Positions 25,869 to 34,992 of a stretch of 64,000 bases of DNA are shown in pieces. Each line of letters opens with the position of its first letter. Position 1 is the stretch's first letter. The position numbers were made by a program, and so were the translations under genes. The notes below the pieces were generated by a model. That model saw only the letters and a list, made by a program, of their open reading frames with translations, was not told where the DNA came from and searched no databases. The stretch lies in NCBI RefSeq assembly GCF_001306115.1, contig NZ_LGCL01000015.1, forward strand, positions 124,001 to 188,000, read 5' to 3'. This stretch comes from Ornatilinea apprima. Its GTDB lineage: Bacteria > Chloroflexota > Anaerolineae > Anaerolineales > Anaerolineaceae.

Positions 25869-27110
25869 TCACCCTACCCAGAAATCAAAACTGAACAACA
25901 TGGCCGAAAGGCCAAACAACAGCACCGAGGCAAATGTCCACACCCGGTCGAAGACGCGGCTTCTGCCCCACTGTCCCAGACACAAGAAGATCACCGGCGC
26001 GGCCAGCACATAGCGCGCCATACCCTGCGCCGCCCCGCTGAACAGCGAGAGTAAAATCACTGCCAGGCTGTACAGCGCCAGGTCCTTCTCGCGCCGGAAG
26101 AACAATCCGCACGCGACCAGGCCCAGCAGCAGGCTGCCCACCTCCAGCGCGTAATACACTGCCGCCTGCGAGTTACCTTTCAACACCGATTCAAATGCCC
26201 CAACCCACGCGCTGATGGTCGCGCCGATGGCCAGGAAATGCCGCCCAAAGAACTGGTCTTCAAGGATAAAGAAATTGCGGCCCAATTCCGAGGCGCGCCA
26301 GGCCAAAAAGGCAATCACCGGCAGGGCCACCCCCACAGACTTGACCGCCATCTCCCACACCGGCTGGTCGCGCGTTTCATCATTCCACGGGGCCGCCTGC
26401 CACCAGCGGTACGCCAGCGGGATCACCACCAGCCCGCCCAGCGGGCGCGTCAGCGTTGCCGCCGCCGCCAGCAGGCCGGCCGGCAGCCATTTGTCGCGCC
26501 GCGCCAGCGCCATGCAACCAAATGACAAACCCATAAACAGCCCTTCGGTATACACCTGCGCCAAAAAGAACGCGCTGGGGAAGATAAGCATGTAATACAC
26601 CGCCCGCAGGCTGCCCTCTCGCTCCAGCAGTGGTTGGGCCAGATCGTACAGCGCGATCATCGCCCCCAGCGTGCCCAGCAGCGATACCAGCACCCCCGCC
26701 AACGTGGAAGCCACGATCGGCGTCAGGCCCAGCGCCAGCAGCGGAACGCGCGCCACCCGCATCACCCAGCCATACAGCGGAAAAAAAGCGTAGCTCATGC
26801 TCAACAATTCACCCTTATTCTGTGGGTCTTTGATCGTCCGCACCAGAGGATCATCGTAACCCGCCGTGGCCATCGAAAGATAAAACTCCGAATCCCACGA
26901 CACCTGATGGTTCAAAAAAGGTTCCACCAGGTAGGCTTTGTCATCCTGGCTGTTCTTGCCAGTTTCGTTGGCTGTCCACATCAACACACTGTCCGGGCGT
27001 TTCAGCTCCAGCCGCCAGTCGGCCACGGCCTGGTAACCGATCACCAGCAGCGACCACAGCGCCCAGATGGCCGCCAAAAGGATCAGGTCATTCTCCTTGT
27101 TCTTCTTCAT
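25869..27110 (-). CDS. GT-C fold membrane glycosyltransferase, PIG-V-like
   Basis: A 413-aa integral membrane protein with about ten hydrophobic segments. After a first helix (LILLAAIWALWSLLVIGYQAV) a long loop contains WDSEFYLSMATAGYD, the acidic motif typical of PIG-V-like mannosyltransferases, and later AFFPLYGWVMR and LTRPLGGLVVIPLAYRWW. Such enzymes move sugar from a polyprenyl-phosphate donor to an acceptor outside the cell. Acceptor and sugar are unknown. Its place inside a sugar-catabolism operon is unexpected. The start is ATG 27110; a TTG at 27161 would overlap the upstream gene. Confidence 0.8.
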   Translation of the reverse strand: MKKNKENDLILLAAIWALWSLLVIGYQAVADWRLELKRPDSVLMWTANETGKNSQDDKAYLVEPFLNHQVSWDSEFYLSMATAGYDDPLVRTIKDPQNKGELLSMSYAFFPLYGWVMRVARVPLLALGLTPIVASTLAGVLVSLLGTLGAMIALYDLAQPLLEREGSLRAVYYMLIFPSAFFLAQVYTEGLFMGLSFGCMALARRDKWLPAGLLAAAATLTRPLGGLVVIPLAYRWWQAAPWNDETRDQPVWEMAVKSVGVALPVIAFLAWRASELGRNFFILEDQFFGRHFLAIGATISAWVGAFESVLKGNSQAAVYYALEVGSLLLGLVACGLFFRREKDLALYSLAVILLSLFSGAAQGMARYVLAAPVIFLCLGQWGRSRVFDRVWTFASVLLFGLSAMLFSFDFWVG

Positions 27111-27147
27111 GCGCGTTTTCCATCCTTCAAGCCTGGTTGTCAAAACC

Positions 27148-28545
27148 TCAGCGTTTTTCAAGAATCAACAGCGTTACCGATTCGGCGGGCAGCTCCAGCG
27201 TGTCTTCCAGTGCGATTTCTTGCGCCGGCTCTCCCGGTCGCAGCAGTTCCACCGGGTCCACGTTCCAGCCGCCGTCGAGCCGCAAAGGGACTTCCTTTGC
27301 TTCCAGCCCACTGTGCACCAGCAACACGCTCAGTCGTCCATCACCGCGCAGCGCGGCCAGCACGCTCACTTGCTCCACCCCTGAGGTCGAGAGCACGCGC
27401 TGGCTGCCCATCTGCTGAAACAGCGGGTAAAGGTGATAAGCCGGGCGCACATCCGAACCCGAAAGCAAACCCCACCCGCCGGTCTTCGGCGCGCTTTGCA
27501 GAGCAAACTGCGCCCCAATCGTTACCCCCTGGCGCGCCATGCGGGTGATCACCCCTGCCAGCCACACCGCGTTGGCCGCCGAATCGGGCGTGGTTTCGCC
27601 GCCGGTGGCTTTGTTCCAGTGTGAATTGAACTCCGTCACTGCCACCGGCAGATCGCGCCCCGTCTGCGCCCTTATCTGCGCCCGCAGCGCCGGGATAATG
27701 CTGTCCCATTCCTCCGCGCTGGCGTACAGATCGGCTTTTTCCACCACTTCCGCTCCCAGCGTGGTCGGGAAGGGGTAGCGGTGAATCGAAACCACATCCA
27801 CCAAATCGCCGTTGGCCTTCAGAAATTCATCCATCCACAAGCGGCCCTGGGCATCGCGCGGGTCCAGCGCCGGGTCACCGCGGTATTGGGTAATATCCGG
27901 CCCCACCAGCACAATGGATGGATCCACCGCCCGCATCGCCTCGGCCATGGCACGCCATTCCTGGTTATAGCGCAGCGTATCAACATCGCCGTACAGCTCC
28001 GGTTCGTTGCCCACGCTCCAATAGCGCACCCCGTAGCCTTTCTCCACGTTGGTGTAGCGCACCAGTTCGGCGGCTTTTTCAACACTGCCGCCATGCATGC
28101 GCGCGCTGATCGCCGGTTCAGCGCCGAGCGCGCGCGCCAAGTTAATATACTGGTCAATATGGTAATGTTTCAGATCGTTATCATCGCCCCAATTGCCGCC
28201 CGGAAAGCGCAGATACATAAAGCCGCCCGCCTGGGCTTCATCTTGCAAGTCAACCGGCACCACACTCCACGGGCCATAATTGGTGCCAAACAACAACGGG
28301 CTGATCTCCCCCTCCACCTGACCGCTGTCCACCCGAACCATCCCCGCTGTCGCGGCGGGCGTAGCGGTGGGGTCTGGCAGGCGGGTTGGCGTGGGGCTGA
28401 GCAGGGCCGTTGGCTCTACGCTAGAGGTTGGCAGGCTCTCATGGTTGGCCGCAGGCGCTCCGCCGGCGCAGGCCGCCAGCGCCAATTGGCACAACATTAC
28501 AAGGCAGGTCAACCGCGATATGCCGGTTCTCAGATTCCTTTTCAC
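27148..28545 (-). CDS. Lipoprotein glycoside hydrolase of clan GH-A
   Basis: A 465-aa predicted lipoprotein. The start is GTG 28545, with GAGGAGG before it; a basic and hydrophobic signal ends in lipobox LALAAC. A Thr/Pro linker (SPTPTRLPDPTATPAAT) leads to a TIM-barrel domain: FGTNYGPWS, MYLRFPGGNWGDD, acid/base Glu in WSVGNEPELYG, and nucleophile Glu in VAVTEFNSHW. A C-terminal sandwich domain follows. The layout resembles GH39/GH51-type enzymes (xylosidase, arabinofuranosidase, glucanase); family and substrate cannot be fixed by eye. Anchored outside, it would trim polysaccharides into sugars for the ABC importer of the same locus. Confidence 0.85.
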   Translation of the reverse strand: MKRNLRTGISRLTCLVMLCQLALAACAGGAPAANHESLPTSSVEPTALLSPTPTRLPDPTATPAATAGMVRVDSGQVEGEISPLLFGTNYGPWSVVPVDLQDEAQAGGFMYLRFPGGNWGDDNDLKHYHIDQYINLARALGAEPAISARMHGGSVEKAAELVRYTNVEKGYGVRYWSVGNEPELYGDVDTLRYNQEWRAMAEAMRAVDPSIVLVGPDITQYRGDPALDPRDAQGRLWMDEFLKANGDLVDVVSIHRYPFPTTLGAEVVEKADLYASAEEWDSIIPALRAQIRAQTGRDLPVAVTEFNSHWNKATGGETTPDSAANAVWLAGVITRMARQGVTIGAQFALQSAPKTGGWGLLSGSDVRPAYHLYPLFQQMGSQRVLSTSGVEQVSVLAALRGDGRLSVLLVHSGLEAKEVPLRLDGGWNVDPVELLRPGEPAQEIALEDTLELPAESVTLLILEKR

Positions 28546-28710
28546 CTTTTCCTCCTCACAGCAAACAGCCTGCTTGCGAAAATTAAGAGCGCGAAATACA
28601 TACCCCTCGTTTGAATGCGGCGCGAGGGTGATTAATGATGAATAGTTTTCGTTACTGGCAGTGAGATGATTCGGCGGCTTCTCTAAACTCCTGCCGTTGA
28701 TGGGTGCGCC

Positions 28711-28744
28711 AGCCGCAGCCAGCGAATCGATGCTGGCTGCGGCT
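28711..28744. terminator. Perfect 13-bp hairpin after the cellobiose phosphorylase gene
   Basis: AGCCGCAGCCAGC (28711-28723) pairs with GCTGGCTGCGGCT (28732-28744) around an 8-nt loop. It is 11 nt past the GH94 stop. No T run follows on the minus strand, so it may protect the upstream mRNA or slow transcription and not fully terminate. The rest of the 210-nt gap (28546-28755) shows no ORF or clear promoter. Confidence 0.6.
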
Positions 28745-28755
28745 GTTGGTTTCAT

Positions 28756-31200
28756 TTATGCCAATTCCACTTTCACCTGAACGTCCTTAACCCCGGTCTC
28801 TGGCAGCGGAACCACGTTGCCTTCCACTGCCTGGCCGTTCACCCACAAGCGTGTTAAATTTCCTGGGCCTTTGCGTTCCACTTCGATCTGATAGGTTACG
28901 CCGCGATACAACCGGGTGGATTTGAAGCCTTTCCACGCTGCTGGAATCACCGGAGCCACTTTCAGGCCTTTCAGGGTGGGCTGAATGCCGAGAATGTACT
29001 GCGTAATAGCTACATAATTCCACGCCGCTGTGCCGGTGAGCCAGGAGTTCTTGGCCTCACCGTGAGTGGCCGCGTCCCGACCGGCGATCATTTGCGAGTA
29101 CACATACGGCTCACCGCGGTGTACCTCGCTGATCTCCTCGCGCCGTGACGGATTAATCCGCAAGTAATAATCGTGCGCCTGGTCGCCGTGTCCCACCAGC
29201 GTTTCCGCGATCATAATCCATGGGTTGGTATGGCAGAAAATACCCGCGTTCTCTTTGTATCCGGGTGGGTACGAGGAAATTTCACCCAGGTGCAGGTAAT
29301 ACTGGCTGTAGGCCGGCTGCTGCAGCACAATCCCGTGCATGGTCGCCAGCCGCTCGCCCACAGATTTCAGCGCCTGCTCAGCTTTACCGTCATCCAGCCC
29401 CAGGCCGCCCATAATGCACATACCCTGCGGCTCAATAAAGATCTGCCCTTCCTCATTCTGCGCCGAGCCAATTGGCCGGCCAAAGTCGTCATACGCGCGC
29501 CGGAACCAGGCCCCATCCCAGCCGTGCTGGTAGACCACCGCTTCCATCTCTTCCACCTGGCTAATTAACTCTCTGGCTTCCGCGGAGTTGCCGCGCGCGG
29601 CTGCCAGTTCAGCCATTTCGCGCCCGGCCACCGCGAACAGCCCGGCGATAAAGACACTCTCGGCCACCTTGCCTTCTTTATTGGTGGTGGTCTGGAAGCT
29701 CTGCCCCGGTTCCGAAGAGAAGCAGTTCAAATTCAGGCAGTCATTCCAGTCGGCTCGCCCAATCAGCGGTAGTCCGTGCGGGCCTTTGCGCTCCACGGTG
29801 TAGCGCACCGAGCGCTGCAGGTGCTCATACAACGGTGTTTCGCTGCCCGGCTGGTTGTCATACGGCACCATCGCGTCCAAAATGCTCCAATCGCCGGTCT
29901 CTTTGATGTAGGCCGAAACCGCCAGCACCAGCCACAGCGGATCATCATTGAAGTTGCTGCCCACCGCGTCGTTGCCGCGTTTGGTGAGCTGCTGGTACTG
30001 GTGATACGCCCCGCCGCTGGCCATCTGCGTGGCGGCCAGGTCCAAAATCCGCTCGCGGGCGCGCTCAGGCACCATGTGGACAAAGCCCAGCAGGTCCTGG
30101 TTGGAATCGCGGTAGCCCATGCCGCGCCCAATCCCCGACTCAAAATACGAAGCCGAGCGCGACATATTGAAGGTGATCATATTCTGGTAGGCGTTCCAGA
30201 TGTTCACCATGCGGTTGGTGTGCTCATCCGGGGTTTCCACCTGGAAGCGGTCGAGCAGCTCGCCCCAATAGGTTTTCAACACCGCGAAAGCCCGGTCGGC
30301 TTCCTCAGCCTGCAAATAGCGCCGGATGACGGTTTTCACCGCGCGCTTGTTAATCGTCTGCGAGCCGGGCGGGTCGAATTTGTCGTCTGCCGGGTTCTCG
30401 TGATAGCCCAGCAGAAAAATTACCTGGCGCTCTTCACCCGGCTGCAGCGTTACATTCACCTGGTGAACACCCACCGGCGACCAGCCATAAGCGATGGAGT
30501 TGGAGCATTGCCCGGCTTCCACCACCTGCGGTGAATCCCAGCCGCGATAGGCGCCCAAAAAGGCCTCGCGCTGCGTGTCGAAACCGGCCACCTCTGCCGA
30601 GCAGGCAAAATAAGCAAAGTGATTGCGCCGCTCGCGGTATTCGGTCTTGTGATAAATCACCCCGTCTTCCACTTCCACCTGACCGGTGCTGAAATTGCGC
30701 TGGAAATTGGAAGAATCGTCCAGCGCGTCCCACAGGCAGAACTCAATGCTGGAGAACACCGAAAGGTCCAGCGCCTCGCCGCGGTCATTGCGCACGGTCA
30801 GCTGCCACACTTCCAGGTTTTCACCCATCGGCACAAAATAGCGTGTGGAGGCGAAAACGCCCTTCAGAGAAGAGGAAATGATGCTGTAACCCTGGCCGTG
30901 CCGGCAGGTATATTCGTCCAGCGGCTTGCGGGTTGGCTGCCAGGATGGCGACCAGAACTCACCGGAGGTGTTGTCTCGCAGGTAGATATAACGCCCGCCC
31001 ATATCCATAGGCACATTGTTATAGCGGTAGCGGGTGATGCGGCGCAGGCGCGGATCCTGATAAAAGGAGTAACCGCCCGCCGTGTTGGAAATGATCCCAA
31101 AGTAGGCTTCACAGCCCAGGTAATTAATCCACGGCAGTGGGGTGTCTGGCCGCGTAATCACATATTCCCGATTCTGGTCATCAAAAGTTCCAAACTTCAT
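28756..31200 (-). CDS. Cellobiose phosphorylase (GH94)
   Basis: An 814-aa GH94 enzyme that closely follows characterised cellobiose phosphorylases: SRSASYFESGIGRGMGYRDSNQDLLGFVHM, GSNFNDDPLWLVLAVSAYIKETGDW, and LIGRADWNDCLNLNCFSSEPGQSFQTT, which includes the catalytic Asp of DWND. It converts cellobiose and phosphate into alpha-glucose 1-phosphate and glucose. No signal peptide; cytoplasmic. The gene lies 84 nt downstream of the second permease gene, in the locus controlled by the CebR/CelR-like regulator, which fits cellobiose as the imported sugar. Confidence 0.96.
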   Translation of the reverse strand: MKFGTFDDQNREYVITRPDTPLPWINYLGCEAYFGIISNTAGGYSFYQDPRLRRITRYRYNNVPMDMGGRYIYLRDNTSGEFWSPSWQPTRKPLDEYTCRHGQGYSIISSSLKGVFASTRYFVPMGENLEVWQLTVRNDRGEALDLSVFSSIEFCLWDALDDSSNFQRNFSTGQVEVEDGVIYHKTEYRERRNHFAYFACSAEVAGFDTQREAFLGAYRGWDSPQVVEAGQCSNSIAYGWSPVGVHQVNVTLQPGEERQVIFLLGYHENPADDKFDPPGSQTINKRAVKTVIRRYLQAEEADRAFAVLKTYWGELLDRFQVETPDEHTNRMVNIWNAYQNMITFNMSRSASYFESGIGRGMGYRDSNQDLLGFVHMVPERARERILDLAATQMASGGAYHQYQQLTKRGNDAVGSNFNDDPLWLVLAVSAYIKETGDWSILDAMVPYDNQPGSETPLYEHLQRSVRYTVERKGPHGLPLIGRADWNDCLNLNCFSSEPGQSFQTTTNKEGKVAESVFIAGLFAVAGREMAELAAARGNSAEARELISQVEEMEAVVYQHGWDGAWFRRAYDDFGRPIGSAQNEEGQIFIEPQGMCIMGGLGLDDGKAEQALKSVGERLATMHGIVLQQPAYSQYYLHLGEISSYPPGYKENAGIFCHTNPWIMIAETLVGHGDQAHDYYLRINPSRREEISEVHRGEPYVYSQMIAGRDAATHGEAKNSWLTGTAAWNYVAITQYILGIQPTLKGLKVAPVIPAAWKGFKSTRLYRGVTYQIEVERKGPGNLTRLWVNGQAVEGNVVPLPETGVKDVQVKVELA

Positions 31201-31284
31201 AATTCATTCCTCTTCCAATTAAATTCATTTACAAAGAGCCGTCTTAACCAGCCTGGCCCTTATTCTCATACTCATAGATTACAC

Positions 31285-32370
31285 CTATTTATCAACTCCA
31301 GTAAAGACCATACCCTGCATGAAGACCCTTTGCGCCAGGAAGAAGATCAACACCGGAACCACCAGGCCCAGCACTGCCGCTGACTGAATGAGCTGCGGCT
31401 GCTGACCGTAGAGCGCGTTGAACTGCTGAATGGCCACCGAAATCGGCTGCAGCTCTGGCTTGGTGGAAAGGTAGATCAAGGGCTCAAAGAAATCTTTCCA
31501 CGCGAACACCATGTGCGAAAGGGTTACTGTAACCAGCGCCGGCCAGGCCTGCGGCAAAATCACCGCGAACAGCGTACGCAGCGGCCCCGCCCCGTCGATC
31601 ATCGCCGCCTCGTCCATCTCGCGCGGGATGGTCATAAAATACTGCCGCAGCCAGAATACGTTATAAGCATTGGCAAAGAAATGCGGCACCACCAGCGGCA
31701 GCCACGATCCCACCCAACCAATCCGCACAAAGAAGGCGTAAAGCGGAACCGTAACCACCGTACGCGGCAGGAAGATGGTCGCGATCAGCACCAAAAAGAG
31801 CGTGTTCTTGAGCGGGAAGCGGAAGCGCGAAAAGCCGTAGGCCACCGCCACGCAAGAGAACACCGTCCCCACAATGCCGATCACCGCGATCAAGAAGGTG
31901 TTAAGAATGATCTTGCCAAAGGTAAAGTTCTTTCCTTCCAGTTTCCATACGTCCGGGTAATTGCTCCAGTTGGGCGAGAAGTCCCATACCGGCTCCAAGG
32001 AGCGGTACTTGCCTTCCCACACATAGGGGGTCGCGTTGGGATCATGCGCGTCAATAAAGGTGCTCGTCTTGCGTCCCTTTTCAATAATCGCCATATCTTT
32101 CAGCGAACCGTCCGGCTGGGGCACCCGGTATACCTCGTACTCTTTGCCTTCAAATTCCATTTTGGCTGGCCGCGCCGGGTACAACGGACTGTTGGGCAGC
32201 GAGATTTGCTCTTTATCTTTCAATGAAGTGGAAAGGGTGTAGATAAACGGCGAAATATAGCCCAGCAGCAGCATGAATGCGAATAATGTAACCGTTGCGC
32301 CAGCCAGAATACTTGCGGCACGCTTTTGCGCCCTGGTGAGGGAAGGTGATTGGTTCCGTTTTTCGTTCAT
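31285..32370 (-). CDS. Carbohydrate ABC transporter permease (MalG type)
   Basis: A 361-aa inner-membrane permease with six expected helices and the EAA loop EMDEAAMIDGAGPLRTLFAVILP near residues 255-277, which docks the ATPase. Between the first and second helices there is an unusually long extracytoplasmic insert of roughly 90 residues (about 58-150, GKEYEVYRVPQPDGSLKDM and on), also seen in some Chloroflexota and Thermotoga permeases. It is one of the two membrane subunits; the partner gene is 9 nt upstream. No ATP-binding subunit is encoded nearby, so a shared MsiK/MsmX-type ATPase elsewhere is expected. Confidence 0.94.
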   Translation of the reverse strand: MNEKRNQSPSLTRAQKRAASILAGATVTLFAFMLLLGYISPFIYTLSTSLKDKEQISLPNSPLYPARPAKMEFEGKEYEVYRVPQPDGSLKDMAIIEKGRKTSTFIDAHDPNATPYVWEGKYRSLEPVWDFSPNWSNYPDVWKLEGKNFTFGKIILNTFLIAVIGIVGTVFSCVAVAYGFSRFRFPLKNTLFLVLIATIFLPRTVVTVPLYAFFVRIGWVGSWLPLVVPHFFANAYNVFWLRQYFMTIPREMDEAAMIDGAGPLRTLFAVILPQAWPALVTVTLSHMVFAWKDFFEPLIYLSTKPELQPISVAIQQFNALYGQQPQLIQSAAVLGLVVPVLIFFLAQRVFMQGMVFTGVDK

Positions 32371-32379
32371 TCTGGCCTC

Positions 32380-33336
32380 CTAAGATCGTTCCGCTTCATA
32401 AACCCAAAATCGGCGCGTCCCGAAGATGATCAACGTCACCGTCAAAATCGCCAGGAACAATACCCACGCCAGAGTCGCCCCATAGGCCATATCCTGGTAT
32501 TGGAAAAAGTTTTTGAACATGTAAAGGTTATAAAACATGGTCGCGTTTCCTGGGTCGCCGGTGCCGCGCGTCAGCACGTAGGGCTCCAGGAAATATTGAA
32601 ACAAACCCACCACGGCTAGAATCAAATTGTAAAAAATAATGGGTGAAACCATCGGAACGGTGATTTTCCAGAAAATCGTAAAGTTATTCGCGCCATCCAC
32701 CCGTGCCGCTTCATACATATCGGTCGGCACGTTCTGCATCCCCGCCAGCATGGTGATCATCGCCTGACCGTTGCCCCACAGGCCAAACAGCAGCAACGCC
32801 GGGTAAATCCAGGTGGTCGAGCGAATCCATTCCGGACCCGGAATGCCAAACAGCGCCAAAAAACGGTTCATCCAGCCGGTTTGCTCATTCAAAAATCCGC
32901 CCCACGCCAGCACTGCGGAGACCAGAGGGATCATGTAAGGCATATAGAATAATGTGCGAAAAATGCGTTTCCCCCACAGGTGCTTCGAATTCATCAAAGC
33001 CGCCAGGCCTAAGGGCAGAAAAATGGCAATCGGCAGCGCCATGGCAAAGAAGCGCAATGTAACAGACATGGCGTGCGGCACGATCGGGTCGCTGAACAAC
33101 TTGGCATAATTCCGCAATCCAACAAATTGCAGATTATTGACATTATTAAGGCTGTAATTGGTAAAAGAAATCACCAGAGTGGAAACCATTGGGATCATGG
33201 TAAACACTAGAAAACCCAAAATCCAGGGCGTCAGAAAGAGATACCCCAAGCGGGCCTCTTGGCTTGCCAGCCCTTTCTTTTTTTGTTTTCCTTTCACCGT
33301 GCTGGTGCTCATTTCATTTGCAGTAGTTATCGACAT
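32380..33336 (-). CDS. Sugar ABC transporter permease (MalF type)
   Basis: A 318-aa permease with a basic N-terminus and helices starting at about residue 25 (YLFLTPWILGFLVFTMIPMV). The EAA loop is DMYEAARVDGANNFTIFWKITVPMVSP. It forms the channel with the MalG-type protein encoded just downstream and receives sugar from the binding protein encoded upstream. I start it at ATG 33336, preceded by AGAGGGA; a longer frame to 33417 runs into the intercistronic hairpin and is unlikely. An alternative ATG lies at 33312. Confidence 0.94.
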   Translation of the reverse strand: MSITTANEMSTSTVKGKQKKKGLASQEARLGYLFLTPWILGFLVFTMIPMVSTLVISFTNYSLNNVNNLQFVGLRNYAKLFSDPIVPHAMSVTLRFFAMALPIAIFLPLGLAALMNSKHLWGKRIFRTLFYMPYMIPLVSAVLAWGGFLNEQTGWMNRFLALFGIPGPEWIRSTTWIYPALLLFGLWGNGQAMITMLAGMQNVPTDMYEAARVDGANNFTIFWKITVPMVSPIIFYNLILAVVGLFQYFLEPYVLTRGTGDPGNATMFYNLYMFKNFFQYQDMAYGATLAWVLFLAILTVTLIIFGTRRFWVYEAERS

Positions 33337-33367
33337 GGGTCTATCCCTCTTCCAGATATACTCAACA

Positions 33368-33413
33368 AAATGGGGCCAGCTTTCTGGCCAGACCGGCCGA
33401 GCTGGCCCCATCT
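33368..33413 (-). terminator. Intercistronic hairpin between binding protein and permease genes
   Basis: TGGGGCCAGC (33371-33380) pairs with GCTGGCCCCA (33401-33410); on the minus strand it is followed by TTTTGTTG. It lies between the sugar-binding protein gene and the permeases. Partial termination or mRNA protection here would give more binding protein than permease, as in maltose operons. Confidence 0.7.
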
Positions 33414-33457
33414 TCATTCGATTTGCCCAACTATCACATCAAAGATGTGCCTCGAGG

Positions 33458-34888
33458 TTACTTGGCCTCATCAAAGATGACCTGAAGGTCTGCTACCAGT
33501 TTATCAATCTCAGCATTGATGTCCAGATCTGCGGTGCTCTGGAAGAGGGTCTGGAACGCGCCGATCCGCTCAGTCGCCTTGTTGAAGTTCGGCATATTGG
33601 CTTCGTGGCTCGGGTTGTCGGTGTAGTTCAACGCGGCTTTGGCAACTTCCCAATCCACACCCTGCGGGTGGGCTTCATCCAAGGTCGCGAAGTAGCTGTC
33701 TTGCAGGCTGTGGCGAGCGGGCATACCGCCGTAGACCAGCAGCAGTTCGTCGGCAGCTTCGCCGGTCAGGTAATCCAATACCTTGAAGGCCGCTTCGGGG
33801 TTCTTGGTGGATTTCATGATGCGGAAGGTGTCAGCGTGCAGTTTGGCAGTAATTTCGCCCTTGTACGAAGGAATGGCCGCGATGTCCCAGTCTTCGCTTT
33901 CGGAGCAGGCATGGCACCACAGGTGCAGGCCAACCATGGCCACATTGCCAGAGCCAAAGGCGTTGCCAGCGGCCAGCAGATCGCTGTTGATGTAGCTGTC
34001 GGTGGGGTAGAAATGCTTGTTCCAAATGGCATCGTAGTACCAGTTGAAAGCTTCGCGCCAATTATCCGACACCATCGCTTTGCCGTTTTCGTCAACAAAG
34101 TTGCTGGCGCCAAACATGGTCGCCAAACCGCGCGGGTCAGTCCACTGAGTGTAGTAACCAAACTGGACAATATTCGCCGGATCAAAACCAGCTTCGGTCG
34201 CGTCATTGCCATTGGCGTCCACGGTCAGCTGCATGGCCAGCTCAGTCAGCTTGTCCATATCCCAATCGTCGCCGTCTTCATACTTGGCGCCCCACTCGTG
34301 CGGAGGATAAGCCAGGCCGGCTTCGTCAAACGCGGGTTTGTAGTAGTACAAGAAGTAGGGATAGACCGCGAACGGCAGGCCGATCAGGCCTTCGCCTTCG
34401 ACTCGGTAGAAATCAACCGCGCTCTCGTCGAAATCCGAAAGGTCGTAGTTCATCGAGGCTACCAGCGGGTCCAGGTCCAGCCACTGGCCGGAGTAAGCGT
34501 TTGAGCCAGCCACACCCACCGGGCCGATGATATCGGGAGCGTTGCCCGCGGCAATCTGGGTCGCCAGGGTGTCATTCGCCACATCGTAGTTGACGATCTC
34601 GATCACCAGTTCAATTTCGTCCTGGCTCTCATTGAACTTCTTCACAACTTCTTCTTGCGCGGCAACCTGCTCAGGCTGTTGGCCGGTTCCCAGGCCAACA
34701 AACCAGCGCACCTGCACGCGATCGCCAGCGGCGGGGGCAGCAGCCGGGGCTTCGGTAGCGGCCGGGGCTTCCGCGGGGGCGGCAGCTTCGGCAGGTTGTT
34801 CAGCAGCCGGGGCCGCGGGCTGGCAAGCCGCCAGCAGCATGCTGAACACAACAATCAAAGCAAACATAGCAAATATAGGCTTACGCAT
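33458..34888 (-). CDS. Sugar ABC transporter substrate-binding lipoprotein
   Basis: A 476-aa extracellular binding protein. The signal peptide ends with lipobox LLAAC (lipidated C22), followed by an Ala/Pro/Glu-rich spacer to about residue 55. The mature part has the family 1 pattern: EEVVKKFNESQDEIELVIEIVNYD, LATQIAAGNAPDIIGPVG, and SGQWLDLDPLV. It captures a carbohydrate outside the cell for the two permeases downstream. Given the regulator, operator and phosphorylase, cello-oligosaccharides are the likely ligand (inference). The ATG follows AAGGAGAAG. A 104-nt gap separates it from lacI. Confidence 0.94.
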   Translation of the reverse strand: MRKPIFAMFALIVVFSMLLAACQPAAPAAEQPAEAAAPAEAPAATEAPAAAPAAGDRVQVRWFVGLGTGQQPEQVAAQEEVVKKFNESQDEIELVIEIVNYDVANDTLATQIAAGNAPDIIGPVGVAGSNAYSGQWLDLDPLVASMNYDLSDFDESAVDFYRVEGEGLIGLPFAVYPYFLYYYKPAFDEAGLAYPPHEWGAKYEDGDDWDMDKLTELAMQLTVDANGNDATEAGFDPANIVQFGYYTQWTDPRGLATMFGASNFVDENGKAMVSDNWREAFNWYYDAIWNKHFYPTDSYINSDLLAAGNAFGSGNVAMVGLHLWCHACSESEDWDIAAIPSYKGEITAKLHADTFRIMKSTKNPEAAFKVLDYLTGEAADELLLVYGGMPARHSLQDSYFATLDEAHPQGVDWEVAKAALNYTDNPSHEANMPNFNKATERIGAFQTLFQSTADLDINAEIDKLVADLQVIFDEAK

Positions 34889-34935
34889 CGATCTTCTCCT
34901 TGATCAGAATTGAGATGAAAAAATCAAACACACAG

Positions 34936-34956
34936 TTGGGCTTATACATTGGGCTT
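34936..34956. repeat. Direct repeat TTGGGCTT in the lacI-binding protein gap
   Basis: TTGGGCTT occurs at 34936-34943 and 34949-34956, in the leader of the binding-protein gene. It is short and may be chance; no operator palindrome is seen in this gap. Confidence 0.3.
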
Positions 34957-34992
34957 CAGAAAATAATCTATGCTTCTTCGATAGGACCTCCT

